From Apostichopus japonicus (lineage: Eukaryota > Echinodermata > Holothuroidea > Aspidochirotida > Stichopodidae): DNA of 64,000 bases. How positions within the stretch are numbered: position 1 is the stretch's first letter; each line of letters begins with the position of its first letter. Positions 1 through 11,247 of the stretch are shown in pieces. The stretch lies in NCBI RefSeq assembly GCF_037975245.1, contig NC_092567.1, forward strand, positions 16,115,876 to 16,179,875, written 5' to 3'. Both the position numbers and the translations under genes were made by a program. The notes below the pieces were generated by a model that was given only the letters and a program-made list of their open reading frames with translations, was not told the DNA's origin and made no database searches.

Positions 1-520
1 CAACAATTAAATATACATTCAGAAGTATAAACGAGAGAGCACTATTGTGTGTTGATAGTCCATTAAGTATCCTCTTGACACAGATGACAAATGAACACTA
101 TATGGTTGTAATTCTACTCACTGAAGCAGAACTTTGACACCCAGAAGGCCAAAAAATGTGCACTAGAGTGTTAATTATACTCTCTGAAGTGCAATTTTGA
201 CACCCAGAAGTGCTATCAAATGAACACTTTATGGTGTTAATTTTACTTCCTGCAGTGTCATGTTGACACCCAGAAGTTTTAACAAATGAACACTTTATTG
301 TGTTAATTTTACTCCCTGTAGTGTACCTTCAACACCAGAAAGTGTTATTTTGACACTTGTATGGGTGTTGTTAAGGCAACACTCGCAAAGTGTTATATTA
401 TGTTACACTTCTGAAGTGTTAATTTAACCCGGTGGGTGTTGTCCCTAATCCAAACAGGGTGGGGTGTTAAATTCAACACTTTACGATTCAAATTTAACAC
501 TTCATTTTTTTGAGTGTAGG
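1..520. repeat. Diverged ~65-bp tandem repeat with AACACT/AGTGTT inverted motifs
   Basis: The motif GACACCCAGAAG or a variant recurs at about 77, 136, 199, 265 and 330, so the unit is 59-66 bp and diverged. From 330 to 520 the DNA is dense in AACACT and its complement AGTGTT, and it ends in a T-run followed by GAGTGTAG. The inverted motifs suggest the right end of a transposon whose left end is outside the window. No protein was recognised. It lies in an intron of the F-BAR/SH3 gene or upstream of it. Confidence 0.6.
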
Positions 521-795
521 GTGGAATCGTTTACCAGTGAACACGTGCACAAACAATCATTTTAAACGTCAAAGGACCTACAGAGTCTGTAGGTTTGAAT
601 ACAAAGGACTGGTCATATTGAGACCAATAATCCTCGGTGAGTAGAATGCTAAATGCTCGTCAATGAACTGAAAATGAAAATAGTTCGTAACGTAAGTAAG
701 TAACCATCAATTAGCGTATTTACCCCCAATGATCTTGAACCCATTAATACAGATTCTTTCGTAGAGGAGCACAACATATCGTGGACGTATCCGTC

Positions 796-1003
<208 letters not shown>

Positions 1004-1025
1004 TAAATAAATATTGCTTTTGAAG

Positions 1026-4000
1026 GCTTACCACAAACTAAGCGAGGATGCTCAGAAGGCTCGTCGATTTGCTGACGATGAAAGACAAGAGAAATTTGTA
1101 AACCAATCAACAAAAAACAGATTGTTTAACAGAGCGGATAAGCTGACAATACAAGAGAACTATGTGAGAAGGGTCTATAAGAGGCGTGTCGATACGTGTC
1201 AAGGAGACGTGAAGGATCGATATATAGAGGTAAGTGACTTTTAACAAGTATAGATTCTTCTTAAAAGATGCATTATCATGTGCAGCATTATTATAATTAA
1301 TATTAATATATTTGCTCTGAGCATTATGTATAAGGAGCATAATGTATAAGGAGGGTTTGCAAGAGATGAGTTGATACTCATAGAGGAGAAGTATACCTAT
1401 TGATTTAAAGAGGTAAACGACTTGTATGCAAGTATAGATCAAATGCACAATGCACAAATTTATTTTCGGTAAGAAAATAACGTTTGTCGTACATTGAAGG
1501 AGGGAGGGGAAAGGAATTACAAGCAATGCGTTAATACGTGTCGTAACGTTTAAATGTGTGTATTGGATATGATTGTATTAATATGAATCTAGAGGCTGAC
1601 TTCGGTCAGCTTGTGGCTTTGATAAGCCAATGATGGCTTCTTCGAGAGTTCCTGCTTGCAGGAGGATCTAAAATACATACCTACAAACATATTGGTTATG
1701 CTCATATTCATTTGCTATCTCCTTTACAGTAAAACCCATTAGTAGCCAACGCGTAACTAGGCTTATGATGTAATCGTTACGTCATAGTTACACTGTGAGA
1801 TGACTCGAGTAAAGGTAACCATAAAACAAGTAACGCCTGTGCTCCCTGTCGTTGGCGTTTCTCTTGTTTTTTCTTCTTTTTGTTTGTTCAGTGATTAATA
1901 TGTGTGTTGTATTTTTACTATACAGGGAATGGAAAAAGTGCTAGAAAGATGCCGTGGTATCGAAACAGCTCGTCTGCAGTGCCTAAAAAACCAGATATTA
2001 ACATTTATAACGATGGTGGATATGAGCGGGGCCTCAACAACGTAAGCAATGTTTCAGTTAATGTAATTCTGTCATTATTATTACGGTGAAATATATTAGT
2101 CAGGGTTGATACCCTACTTTTCCTAGTGTTCGTATTCCATGCACATTTAGATCACGTCAGGATGTTGCCTGTGTACACACAATGGAGGAGCACCAGTGTA
2201 ACAGACCGTACACAGAAAACAAACTTTAAATTTACTTACTTGCTATTTGAACAAGAAATGATGAATATAAAGAAAAAACATTCTTGGATTGGAATAAAAT
2301 TATTACGAATTTTATGCAATGAAACATATTCTTCTATTAACTGATTTTTGAAAGTTGTTTTTTGTTTGTTTGGAGGCATAAGCCTACTGAAATTCTCAAA
2401 TGAATGCTGATAGGGGCTACTGATTTTCTTGAAGCAGACAACAATGATATCGGTACGTTTAACTTGTTGACGGGGGAGATTCCATGAGTTAGAGGGTGTA
2501 AAATCCCACACTTCACCCCTTTTTTTGAACCTCACCACCAACAATATAGTAATAACAGTACAACATTATCATTTCAACATGTTTATACAAAATTATCATC
2601 CCGTGATTAGTGACATTTGTTAATACCGGACTGATTTTGTTGTGCACTTTTAAACTTGTTGCCATCTGCCGAAACTAAAATGTAAATTTAATTTATCTAT
2701 TAACATGTGTTTTTCTGTATGCAGGTTATTGGAAGCTAGCCGCGCAGCATATAATGACGTCACCAAAGCTAATCCGGATATGGACGTCCAAGAGTGGGTT
2801 TTAAGCTTCAATCTTAATACCTTCATAGAGCTGCCATCATTTGAAGAATTCATCGCAGGTAGCGAGGAGTACGAGACCGTCCAAGAAAGCCAGAAACCAC
2901 AAAAACCGTCGGGCTCATTCTTCCAACTTTCTCTTTTTGGCTCCAGTTCAGATCAAGATGATAGCTCCGATAGTGAATCAGAAAGGTAGGCAATTGTAAG
3001 AAAGATGGCCGGCATTTGTAGTCATGGTAACTGTACAATGTGGGAAGAAGGTTAAGTTATTGCTGGGCGGTAACTGTTACTGGAATATGTGATGATACTC
3101 ACGTTGGTTTATTATAGTTCTTCTCCTTTTCATTTTGCATTCCTTGACTTTGTTTTGTCTGTAATCGTTGTTGACTTAAACAGACCTGAAGAAATATTCC
3201 TTGATTCGTAGGTATTTTCTTTCTGTATAAGTCGTTAAGCATTTTATTGCATTTGGCAGTGAACGACTACTATTCATTTTATTTTATATCCAGTTCTTCT
3301 AGTTCAGACAGTTCATCCACTTCAGGTTCAGAGAGTGACAGCAGCTCCGCTACGAGAGTTAGTTCTCTATCCAATGTCGCTCGTAAATCTAAGAAAACAG
3401 CAACCAATGGTAAATCTGCGATTCAACCACGTGATCAACACAACAGTCGTCCCCATTCAAACGTACCGCATCACAGACAACAATCCAATAACCATATCGG
3501 AAATGCTGATATCAGTGTGCAACGGCAAACCAGTGGACAATGGGATCGAGTCACAGAACCGTCTGCTCGGACCTCGACAACCCAATCAAATTCAAGCCAA
3601 CTAAGTGTCAATCAATCCACGCCTAAAGTCTCCGCAAGAGCCGATGAAACAACAACTTCATATCAAGGTGACGTCACAACAAAGAGTGACATCCAGACAG
3701 CATATGCACATACATCTAAATCTACCGGATTTTCTATTGACAACAACACTGTAGATGTAAATGAGACATCGCAGACATCAGCAGTAGTCCACAACAGAGA
3801 CACAAATCAACTGCAAGACGCAAACCAAAGTCATGACCTCACTTTTGGCAAAGTGGACGCCATAAGCCAAACCATCAATAACGTAACGACGGACAATTTC
3901 AGCAATGCCATCATGTCTGTAGCAGGAGAACCATCAGCTCATGACAGGCTACAGAATGAATACCGCGGTGATAATGAACAGCCAAGTATTGACGAAAAGC

Positions 4001-6534
4001 CAATCACAGATGAAAGTTCAGTGATCAGTTCCTCATATGCAAATCTTTCTGAACTGCGCAAAGAGAACGACCTCAAAAGTAAAGGTATGCATACACATGA
4101 ACCAGGAGGTGTAGAAACACAGAAAGGTTGCCTCGATAACAATGGTGAAACAGTTTTCGAACAAGATATCACGCCAGTAAAAAACACCAAGAAGTCTTCG
4201 TTCTATAAGAATACTCAATGGTCACCCGTCTGTCCACCATTAACGTGTGACAAGAACGAGCAGAATGCGGTCAACAGTTCAGAAAGCAAGGAACGGAAAC
4301 AAGTCAAAGAAGGAGATGCCGTTATACGCCAGAGGATAGATGTGAACACGACGAATTGCCATCACGAAAATCTTTGCCATTTTAGTCAAGAGCCAAATCA
4401 CCAGGAACGACGCAACAATGGTGTAAATCCTCCCACAGGCGACTTCGATCGTAGACACGATCATCACCGTTGCGGGCATACGGTATGTTGCCAGCTGCTT
4501 GAAGATGACGATATGTGCGTCTACAGAGCACCTCAAACAATGTTCTCTCCTGATAAGTGTCTGGCTCGTTGGTTCCTTGGAAGATACCCAGAATACGAAC
4601 AACTGGGAGAAAACATGTGGCGCCGTTTACAGAAAACCAACCCGACTAGGTACCAAGCAGCGCTAATGGACGCCAAGAAACTGATGCTGTTTGTTGATAC
4701 TAGGTCCTCAAATCACCCTCCTAACATTGCTAATGTCGATATCTGTAACAGCTTCCACACTTGTCGGCGACAATATGATCAAAGGCAGCACTGCGGGTGC
4801 GTATATGAAGGACCCGATCAAGAGAAAAAGGGCCAAGACGCTAGTCATAAGAAGAACTGCCAAGTTACACAAGCCGAAGACAAGCTTTGTCAAGAGGTTA
4901 CCTCTAGATTATTGCGTTCTCATCAATCCTTGCATGATACGAAGCAGTCAAGAGACGAAGATAAATGCGGGTTGCAAGGTAGTTCTGAACATATGTGTAG
5001 GGTAGCGGCAGGTTTAATTCTCGGGAAAAACACCCATGACGAGAGCGAACGTCTCGATAGCCCAAGATGTGATTGTAGAGAACCATCGCAGATACACGAC
5101 GAGAAGCAGAAGAAGGATTGGAACGTTCGTAGCTGCAGTTGTCATCAAAGACGAGAGGACTTCACAGATGAAACATACCAAGAAGAAGATCGAACATTGG
5201 ACAGTTCGGATGGTAAAGTTTCTTAAATATTGTCTTAGACATTTTGATCTGAACTGACTGATATTTCTTTGGATTTTATTTTGGCGGCAATAGTTTGTTT
5301 TATGGCCGGAAGTATCCCTAATTATTCTGAAATGGGTTAAGACAGTAGATGACGCAAGTACTGCTAGATTATCCTAACATGTCTAACAAGTTTCGAAGTC
5401 GTAAAATACACTTTTCAGCTTTTGCTTGAGAGCTTCGAAATATCTATTGCATATGGTATTCATTTTGTGATAACCACAGTGTTTGAATGTTTCCATAGCC
5501 ACATTGGCAAAACGATCGTCATTGAATTATTATCATCAAGCGATTTTGTTGCAGTTTACCAATTTAAAGGTTTATGGGGGAAACATGAGAAGTAGGGAGG
5601 ATTACACCTTTCCCCTTTCTTTGGATGGGTGTGACTAATTACTTAAATAGTAAAGATGATTTTTATTTTACGAACAGAATCAGATTTTAGCACCGACGTC
5701 AGTCCATCAGATGCTGATAACACGAGAGTAACAATTCACGTAGATGATCGTCATAAAGCTGACAATGACGCGAGGGAAGCACTCAAACCAACAGATGGCG
5801 AATTCTTAGTGAAGGCGCTCTATAAATTTTCACCAGCTAACTGGGATGAGCTCAGGCTACGAACGGGTAGGTTCAATTTGTTCATTATGTGTCACTGCTT
5901 GTTTTTTTAATATGATTTTATGGCAGATGACCTATGGAAGGGAAAAATATTTATCCAGGATTTTTTAAGGATCGATGTAGAACGCTCATCACCACCCTTC
6001 CTCAGAAAAAACAAAATTTAAGTCAAATTGTCCATTCTCAGTCATAGTTAGACTATAAATCATGTATTTAGTTAGATCTAAACGCAAGGTTGTGGTTAAG
6101 TCGTCTTTGAATTATTGTATGAGCTTGAAAAGAAGGTACAAGTCCCTCACATTCCGAAGGGCTTCCCGGGACCGGAGGAGTGATCTAATTCTTTCCCAAC
6201 TGAACAAAATCTCCCGACTGTCCACGGAGATAGGAGGCATATGCGCCCCCCCCCCCATTTGCTTACACCACTGAAAATGTCAGAAGAACTTAACGGCTCA
6301 CACCTCCAACACCCCATCTCCAAATGGACCAAAGCAATCCACCATGCCTTGGCAATATATAGGTACCTGTGAATAACCTGATTAAAGTGCATCTTATTTA
6401 TTCTGTTTTTCTTTGTTATAGGTGAATATTTGATCCAGATAGGACAAGACTCTGAAAACGGTTGGGCCATGGGTAGAACAAAAACAAAACAAGGACTCTT
6501 CCCTGCGAGTTATGTGAAATTTGTGAAGAAATGA
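1026..6534 (+). CDS. F-BAR and SH3 domain protein, syndapin/PACSIN-like (5' partial)
   Basis: Exons 1026-1229, 1926-2041, 2725-2985, 3294-5212, 5678-5866 and 6422-6534 give 934 codons including the stop. All have AG/GT borders and matching phases. The first three read like the C-terminal half of a syndapin F-BAR domain: KAYH start, a coiled-coil segment, [12 protein letters not shown], and an [10 protein letters not shown]...LPSFEEF block resembling the syndapin helix that ends in WPQFEE. The last two form an SH3 domain with [19 protein letters not shown] and [12 protein letters not shown] proteins bend membranes in endocytosis, and their SH3 domains recruit dynamin or WASP-type partners; that is family knowledge. 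The N-terminal half lies left of the window. The long linker is not typical of PACSIN, so another F-BAR/SH3 family is possible. Confidence 0.75.
1580..1696 (+). repeat. 5'-truncated SINE (tail part only)
   Basis: The segment with GGCTGACTTCGGTCAGCTTG, GATAAGCCAATG, CTTGCAGGAGGAT and a run of ATACATAC-type tail repeats matches the 3' part of the fuller copies at 48232-48480 (+) and 35057-35296 (-). The tRNA-like head is missing here. It lies in the intron between the first two F-BAR exons. Confidence 0.75.
3294..5212 (+). other. Single 1.9-kb exon coding the F-BAR to SH3 linker (~640 aa)
   Basis: The exon opens with a serine-rich run ([18 protein letters not shown]), continues through about 350 residues of polar Q/N/S/T-rich sequence, and ends in a Cys/His-rich part. 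The latter includes [34 protein letters not shown] and CDCREP...CSCH. One stretch within it ([24 protein letters not shown], then [16 protein letters not shown] in the same frame) looks folded rather than disordered. The acceptor is CCAG before 3294, and the donor is GATG followed by GTAAAG after 5212. If the donor is not used the frame ends a few codons later at 5226. I do not recognise a known domain. Confidence 0.75.
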
Positions 6535-6589
6535 GAAACAAGCACATATACAATCATGAATCATTTTAATATTACATAGAATAAACAAA

Positions 6590-6595
6590 CAATAA
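6590..6595 (+). terminator. Candidate polyadenylation signal AATAAA of the F-BAR/SH3 gene
   Basis: AATAAA lies 56 nt after the TGA stop at 6532-6534. Further AATAAA-like hexamers near 6664 and 6756 could give longer ends. Confidence 0.6.
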
Positions 6596-6599
6596 CAAA

Positions 6600-7489
6600 T
6601 TCAACAATTCATTCTTATTATCTGCGAAATATTATAAACCGTAAATATGGTAAATTATCTCAAATAAAAAGTTAAAACGCAATCAATTATCTGTCTCCTT
6701 TTTCCTGTCTTTTGTTAAATATTGAATGAATAATCCGGTATCTTGTGTGTCCTAAATAAACATTATTTTACGTATGTAATATGTTAAGGTCACCCTCACG
6801 ATCAAATGTTAAGTAGAGGGCGATGTATCTCAATCCAAAAGTGTTCTCTCAAATCAAGATTACGTTACGAGCAACGGACATTTGTAAAGGACATATGGTG
6901 GTGCGGCCTTCCTAAAACTATTCCATTACCACTACCAGACTTTGAGCGAGGTATTCGTGGAAGCGTTAGTCCCAGGAAACATACTTCAATGTCACACACC
7001 ACTGATGGTTCAAAGTGTAACACGGTGCGTTATAAATGCTCGGCTGAGAAAACAGTGGCTATTACACCCTCCTACAACAAGAACACCATTCCATTTCCAC
7101 AACTATTCAGAGCTAAAGGTAGGCCTATTTATTCCAAACAATTTGACTTCCATCAGGTGTCAATTGAATTTAGTAACTTTTTCCATTCCATACATCGTTG
7201 TTGTCCTACATCGACAGTAGCAGCTGCCAACCAACGACACAGCTCTGGAACACCTATCTATTGCTACAACTATTGAAGATCGCATCTATCTCGGGCTACC
7301 CTTTTATCTTCTACAACCCGTTCGCCGGATCATTTACAAACATGCAGAAGTTCTCACTCGTGACCCGTTCACCAGAGATTCATTCCCTAGAATGCCCAGC
7401 ACATCCTACCAACGCCTTAACAACCATTCGGTTGACATAGTAAAGTCGTCACAACCCCAAGCACTTTCTGTTGATACTCCAGTCTTGTC
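6600..7489. other. Intergenic stretch, no gene recognised
   Basis: Open frames of 80-156 codons occur at 6806-7440 on the + strand. Codon use and composition look unremarkable and no domain was recognised. Because the stretch runs into the Penelope-like fragment at 7490, it may be more of the same decayed element. Confidence 0.4.
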
Positions 7490-7860
7490 CCTTGCAACTG
7501 TAGCAGATGTAATACCTGTAAATATGTCACCTTAGATAATCTAATTTCCATTAAAGGCCCAAGTCTTCTTTTGTTGTTAACCAACGTTTTACTTGTGTAA
7601 AAGTAAGGGGCCTGATGTTTCGATCCTAGAAAGATCAGAGGCTGAATGACAAGTGACATAAACTACAAGGGACAAATACAAACACATGATACAAACAGAT
7701 TAATGAGCAGGGTGAACACAAAATAGATTGAAGTAAGAGGATTAGTGGACTTAGGATGGAGAGAAGAAAGAAACAAACAGGGGGAAGAGGAGAGGTAGGA
7801 GATAAACTGTAAGTGGATACAGAGAGAAGGTAGGAGATACACTGTATAACATTATTATGT
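7490..7860 (+). mobile_element. Decayed Penelope-like retroelement fragment with terminal repeat
   Basis: In the frame beginning at 7490 the DNA reads PCNCSRCNTC and then KYV. This is the cysteine pattern PC..(R)C.TC that precedes the GIY-YIG endonuclease in Penelope-like elements. No stop follows for about 20 codons, but the frame breaks soon after. About 100 bp downstream is GGCCTGATGTTTCGATCCTA, the same dispersed repeat found at 32405, 38896 and 15120, followed by about 230 bp shared with the 38.9-kb copy. Family placement rests on one short motif, so it is tentative. Confidence 0.45.
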
Positions 7861-10527
7861 TATTGCTTGTGAAGGTTGGGTTCTAGGAAGTAGACAGAAA
7901 CTGCTTTAAAAAAAGTTTTCCGACAATAGTTTTTGGGCTGGGGCTGACAAATATTGGGGTGAGGGTGTCTAGCTACGCCACTGGATTCAACATTTTATTC
8001 AGCCAGTTTGGGAGTGAGCTACAACAAGTTTTGCTTCTGCCAAGGTGACGTAGTAATATTGGTTCATCTATAGGTAAATGCCACGTGCCAATATATACAT
8101 GGCCAGTGAATATCGCCGCTGTAAACATTTGGATACACTTCTCTAGGGTAAATTGTGTCGGCATCCAGGAATGACAAGTTAAAAAGAAGATTATTAGCGA
8201 TGTTTTCGTTTCGTGTGTATTCAGAATACATCAACATATTTACATTATAAACCCATCTTATGATGGAACCAGTTCCACTAACAGTTGGCCACAAATGATC
8301 CACCTGTAATATTGGTCATTCACATCCTTATACGTTACTGTTAAGTAACATCGTGAATGACAACTTTGTATTCAAGGATCACCTTTATAACTTCTTACTT
8401 TTTACGTGTCATGTATTCGTTTACAATAACTCCCTCTATGGGATTATGCAAACAAAACACATCATAGCCATGTTCTATGACTCTGAACACAAAGAAAGGA
8501 AAGACCAAAAAAATAAAAAATTACTTTCACTTCAAATGACTCATCATTATTCGGTCATATATCATACTAAATGATGTGAATACTAAGTATGACACAAAGA
8601 TGATATACTATATTCAACCATTCTTTCATTAAATTCCATGATTTCTTTCAATTTCAATTGATTTTACACAGCATATTTACGTATGCAAGGTAGGATCCAG
8701 CATTCTGAAAGGTGGCGGTGCTGAGGATATGTATTGAAACCTACTCCGGTGTAGGGGTTTTCCCCAGAAAAAAATCAAAGTGTGAGACATATTTAGGCTA
8801 TAAATTAGGTCTACATGCCCAGTTGTGCTAATCACTACTTTTACCATTTTTGTGTAGAGTTAAAAGAGGGACAGGGGAGGTTTAACTCAATCCACTTCTC
8901 CTGGGTCAATGCCTGAATGCATCAAAACAGATCTTGGTATAGATAACAGATTTCATGTATCTACACCATACCAGTTGCAAATGTTATGTAAGAACAACAC
9001 ACGATGAGCAAACTCTTTGCTTTGGAACCTTGTTGTGATTAAATGACAGTTAGGAAATGAATACCGTACTGTAGCATTGACATCACCTTTCCGTTGAATG
9101 TGGACTCACTTCAAGTTGCAATCCAATAAACTTAATCATGGCACTGATCAGATACGGTGATATACAACACTACTACCTGTACCATACAGTACCATGATCT
9201 TCCCACACGGTAATAATAACCCTCATAGATCACAAAAGTAGGATAACAGCCTTTTGCAAAACCTGTTCCTTTGATGGACCAATTGAACTTCAAACGCTGA
9301 AAGTGACATAATGTGATACTTTGTAATGACAATATAAGTATACAAATTGTAAATAACAGGGATGAGCCTGGGGTAACAAAAAAAATCACGGAACTTTGCA
9401 AAACTTTGCGGTATAGGCTCCAGTTTGCGTATGCTACAGTGTGTTAGGATAATAGTTTTTGTCCCCGAGTTAGAAAAGAAATCACGTATATACCGCGAAT
9501 TCGCGGAAAAAGCTCATGACTGAAATAAAGCTGTGAGAAAACTTCTTTACATCATTGAATGAAATGTGCAAACATATGACAAAGACAAAGGAATTAAGAG
9601 TTCAAACTTGAATAAAATTTGACAACCATAATAAGCATAATTAAGCATAATTAAGAGAGTTTGTGTGTTGTGTACAGGTGTATCTGTGAAAGTATTTCTC
9701 AAATATTCAACTTGCTTAGCAGTCTTGACACTAAATCCAGCAAACCACTAGCCAGCTGGGAATTCTATAACTTGACATTATTGCCCTCTTTCTTTACATG
9801 TCCCAAATCAAATATTACAGATGGAAGGTTTGTTAGTTTGAACTGTTATCCTTAGAATACAAAACTAGGAAGAAGTCTTTGTTTATTACCTATGAGTTAT
9901 ATTAAGTAAAGTTAACTCACAGAGTACGAGCAAAATGTTTCTTATCAAATGATAAAAAGGGCAAGTTTAAGACTACAATAGCAACAATAAAGGACTTCAT
10001 TACAAATTGTTGCTGGCTTTTGAAAGACTTCATTGAATCCATTGAGGACTTGTTCCAATCGCGGTAAATTCTGGGGGGACTTTCAATGCAAATTTGGTGA
10101 GCCTTTATGGTCTGCCATGCCACTGTGGTAAGGATTACAGCATTTCCACACAACAATGATTGTTAATGTTCTGTGACTGTAATTATTCAAGATTTGAATA
10201 GCACTTCCATAGCCACCAAAGGATACTTAATGACAGTGTTAATATGTGCTATACTGAAACTTAACCAGTACAGAGGCCTGCTAAGATCCAAGTTTGACAT
10301 CAGATAATCACCTTGCATCAAAGGCAACTCTTGGTCTCTTTATCTTACAGTTTTGGGAAGAGCTATGATCCAAGATTGAATATTCTCTCAACACCTACCA
10401 AGACATTTCAAATCACCCGTGCAATGCAATGCAATATTCAAGAGTCGATGATAAGAATATATATATTAACTTCCAACCTCAGATAACCACATGGCATGAA
10501 AAGGCAACTCTTGGTCTGTTCATAAGT
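7861..10527. other. Intergenic DNA between convergent genes, only repeat fragments seen
   Basis: This holds a transposon-end-like fragment near 7960-7985 (CTAGCTACGCCACTGG) whose partner was not found. No open frame with a recognisable domain is present on either strand. The DNA is AT-rich with short GA runs at its right end (10541-10556). Confidence 0.5.
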
Positions 10528-10533
10528 TTTATT
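10528..10533 (-). terminator. FNBP4: Candidate polyadenylation signal of FNBP4
   Basis: TTTATT on the + strand reads AATAAA on the - strand, about 715 nt after the FNBP4 stop codon at 11248-11250. Another AATAAA further down (9882-9887) is a weaker candidate. Confidence 0.45.
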
Positions 10534-11247
10534 TACAAAGAGAGAGAGAGAGAGAAGCATTCTCTTTGAAAGTAGACCTTTAATAGTAGACAGTAGACTG
10601 AAAGTAGACCTAAACATTGGTGGCACAGACACAGACTCTCTTTTCATCTTACTGATCATGATCAATGTTAGAAATTCAAATATCAGTGTCATATATAACA
10701 ATTCACTCAAAGTGCCTTGCCAATAACCTTTACACATTACTATTTGAAAAAGAAATCAGTATTGAACATTGAACACTTCGGTGTGCTCACAACTTTTCTG
10801 TAAAACGTTTACTTTAAATTCCAAGATTTCATAATATCTAATTCCTAGTCTGACATTTAAGATTTAAGCAAACAGCACACAGAAGTAATATTTCCTTGAG
10901 ACCGTTGGCAGTAAATCAGCTCTTTGATGATTCAGCAATACTTTCCCATTTGTTCAATTCTCTAGCATATTTGCTAAACAATACTCACTACCTTTAAAAT
11001 GAACTGATGAAGAAATGTTGTATGTAAGACTAACTGATGAATAACATTTGTACGTAAGACTAACATATTAACATGACCGGGGACAGCTTCGGGAATGAAA
11101 TCAAAAAGAGAAAGCAAAAACAAAGTCGGGCAGGAATGAAGAAACGTTCTCCTAGTTCCATTCTTTAGTCCGATACAAATTCCAGAGCTGTTTTATCACA
11201 GTTTCGTTTAGTTCCATGGTTGGTTAATTAATTTTCCTGGAAGATGC

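Noticed and set aside
1740-1860. CCAACG...CGTTGG inverted words as a structured RNA or transposon
   Set aside because: The arms are short and the intervening DNA does not pair convincingly.
6240-6290. C-run followed by CACCACTG as a transposon end
   Set aside because: No matching inverted partner or target duplication was found nearby.
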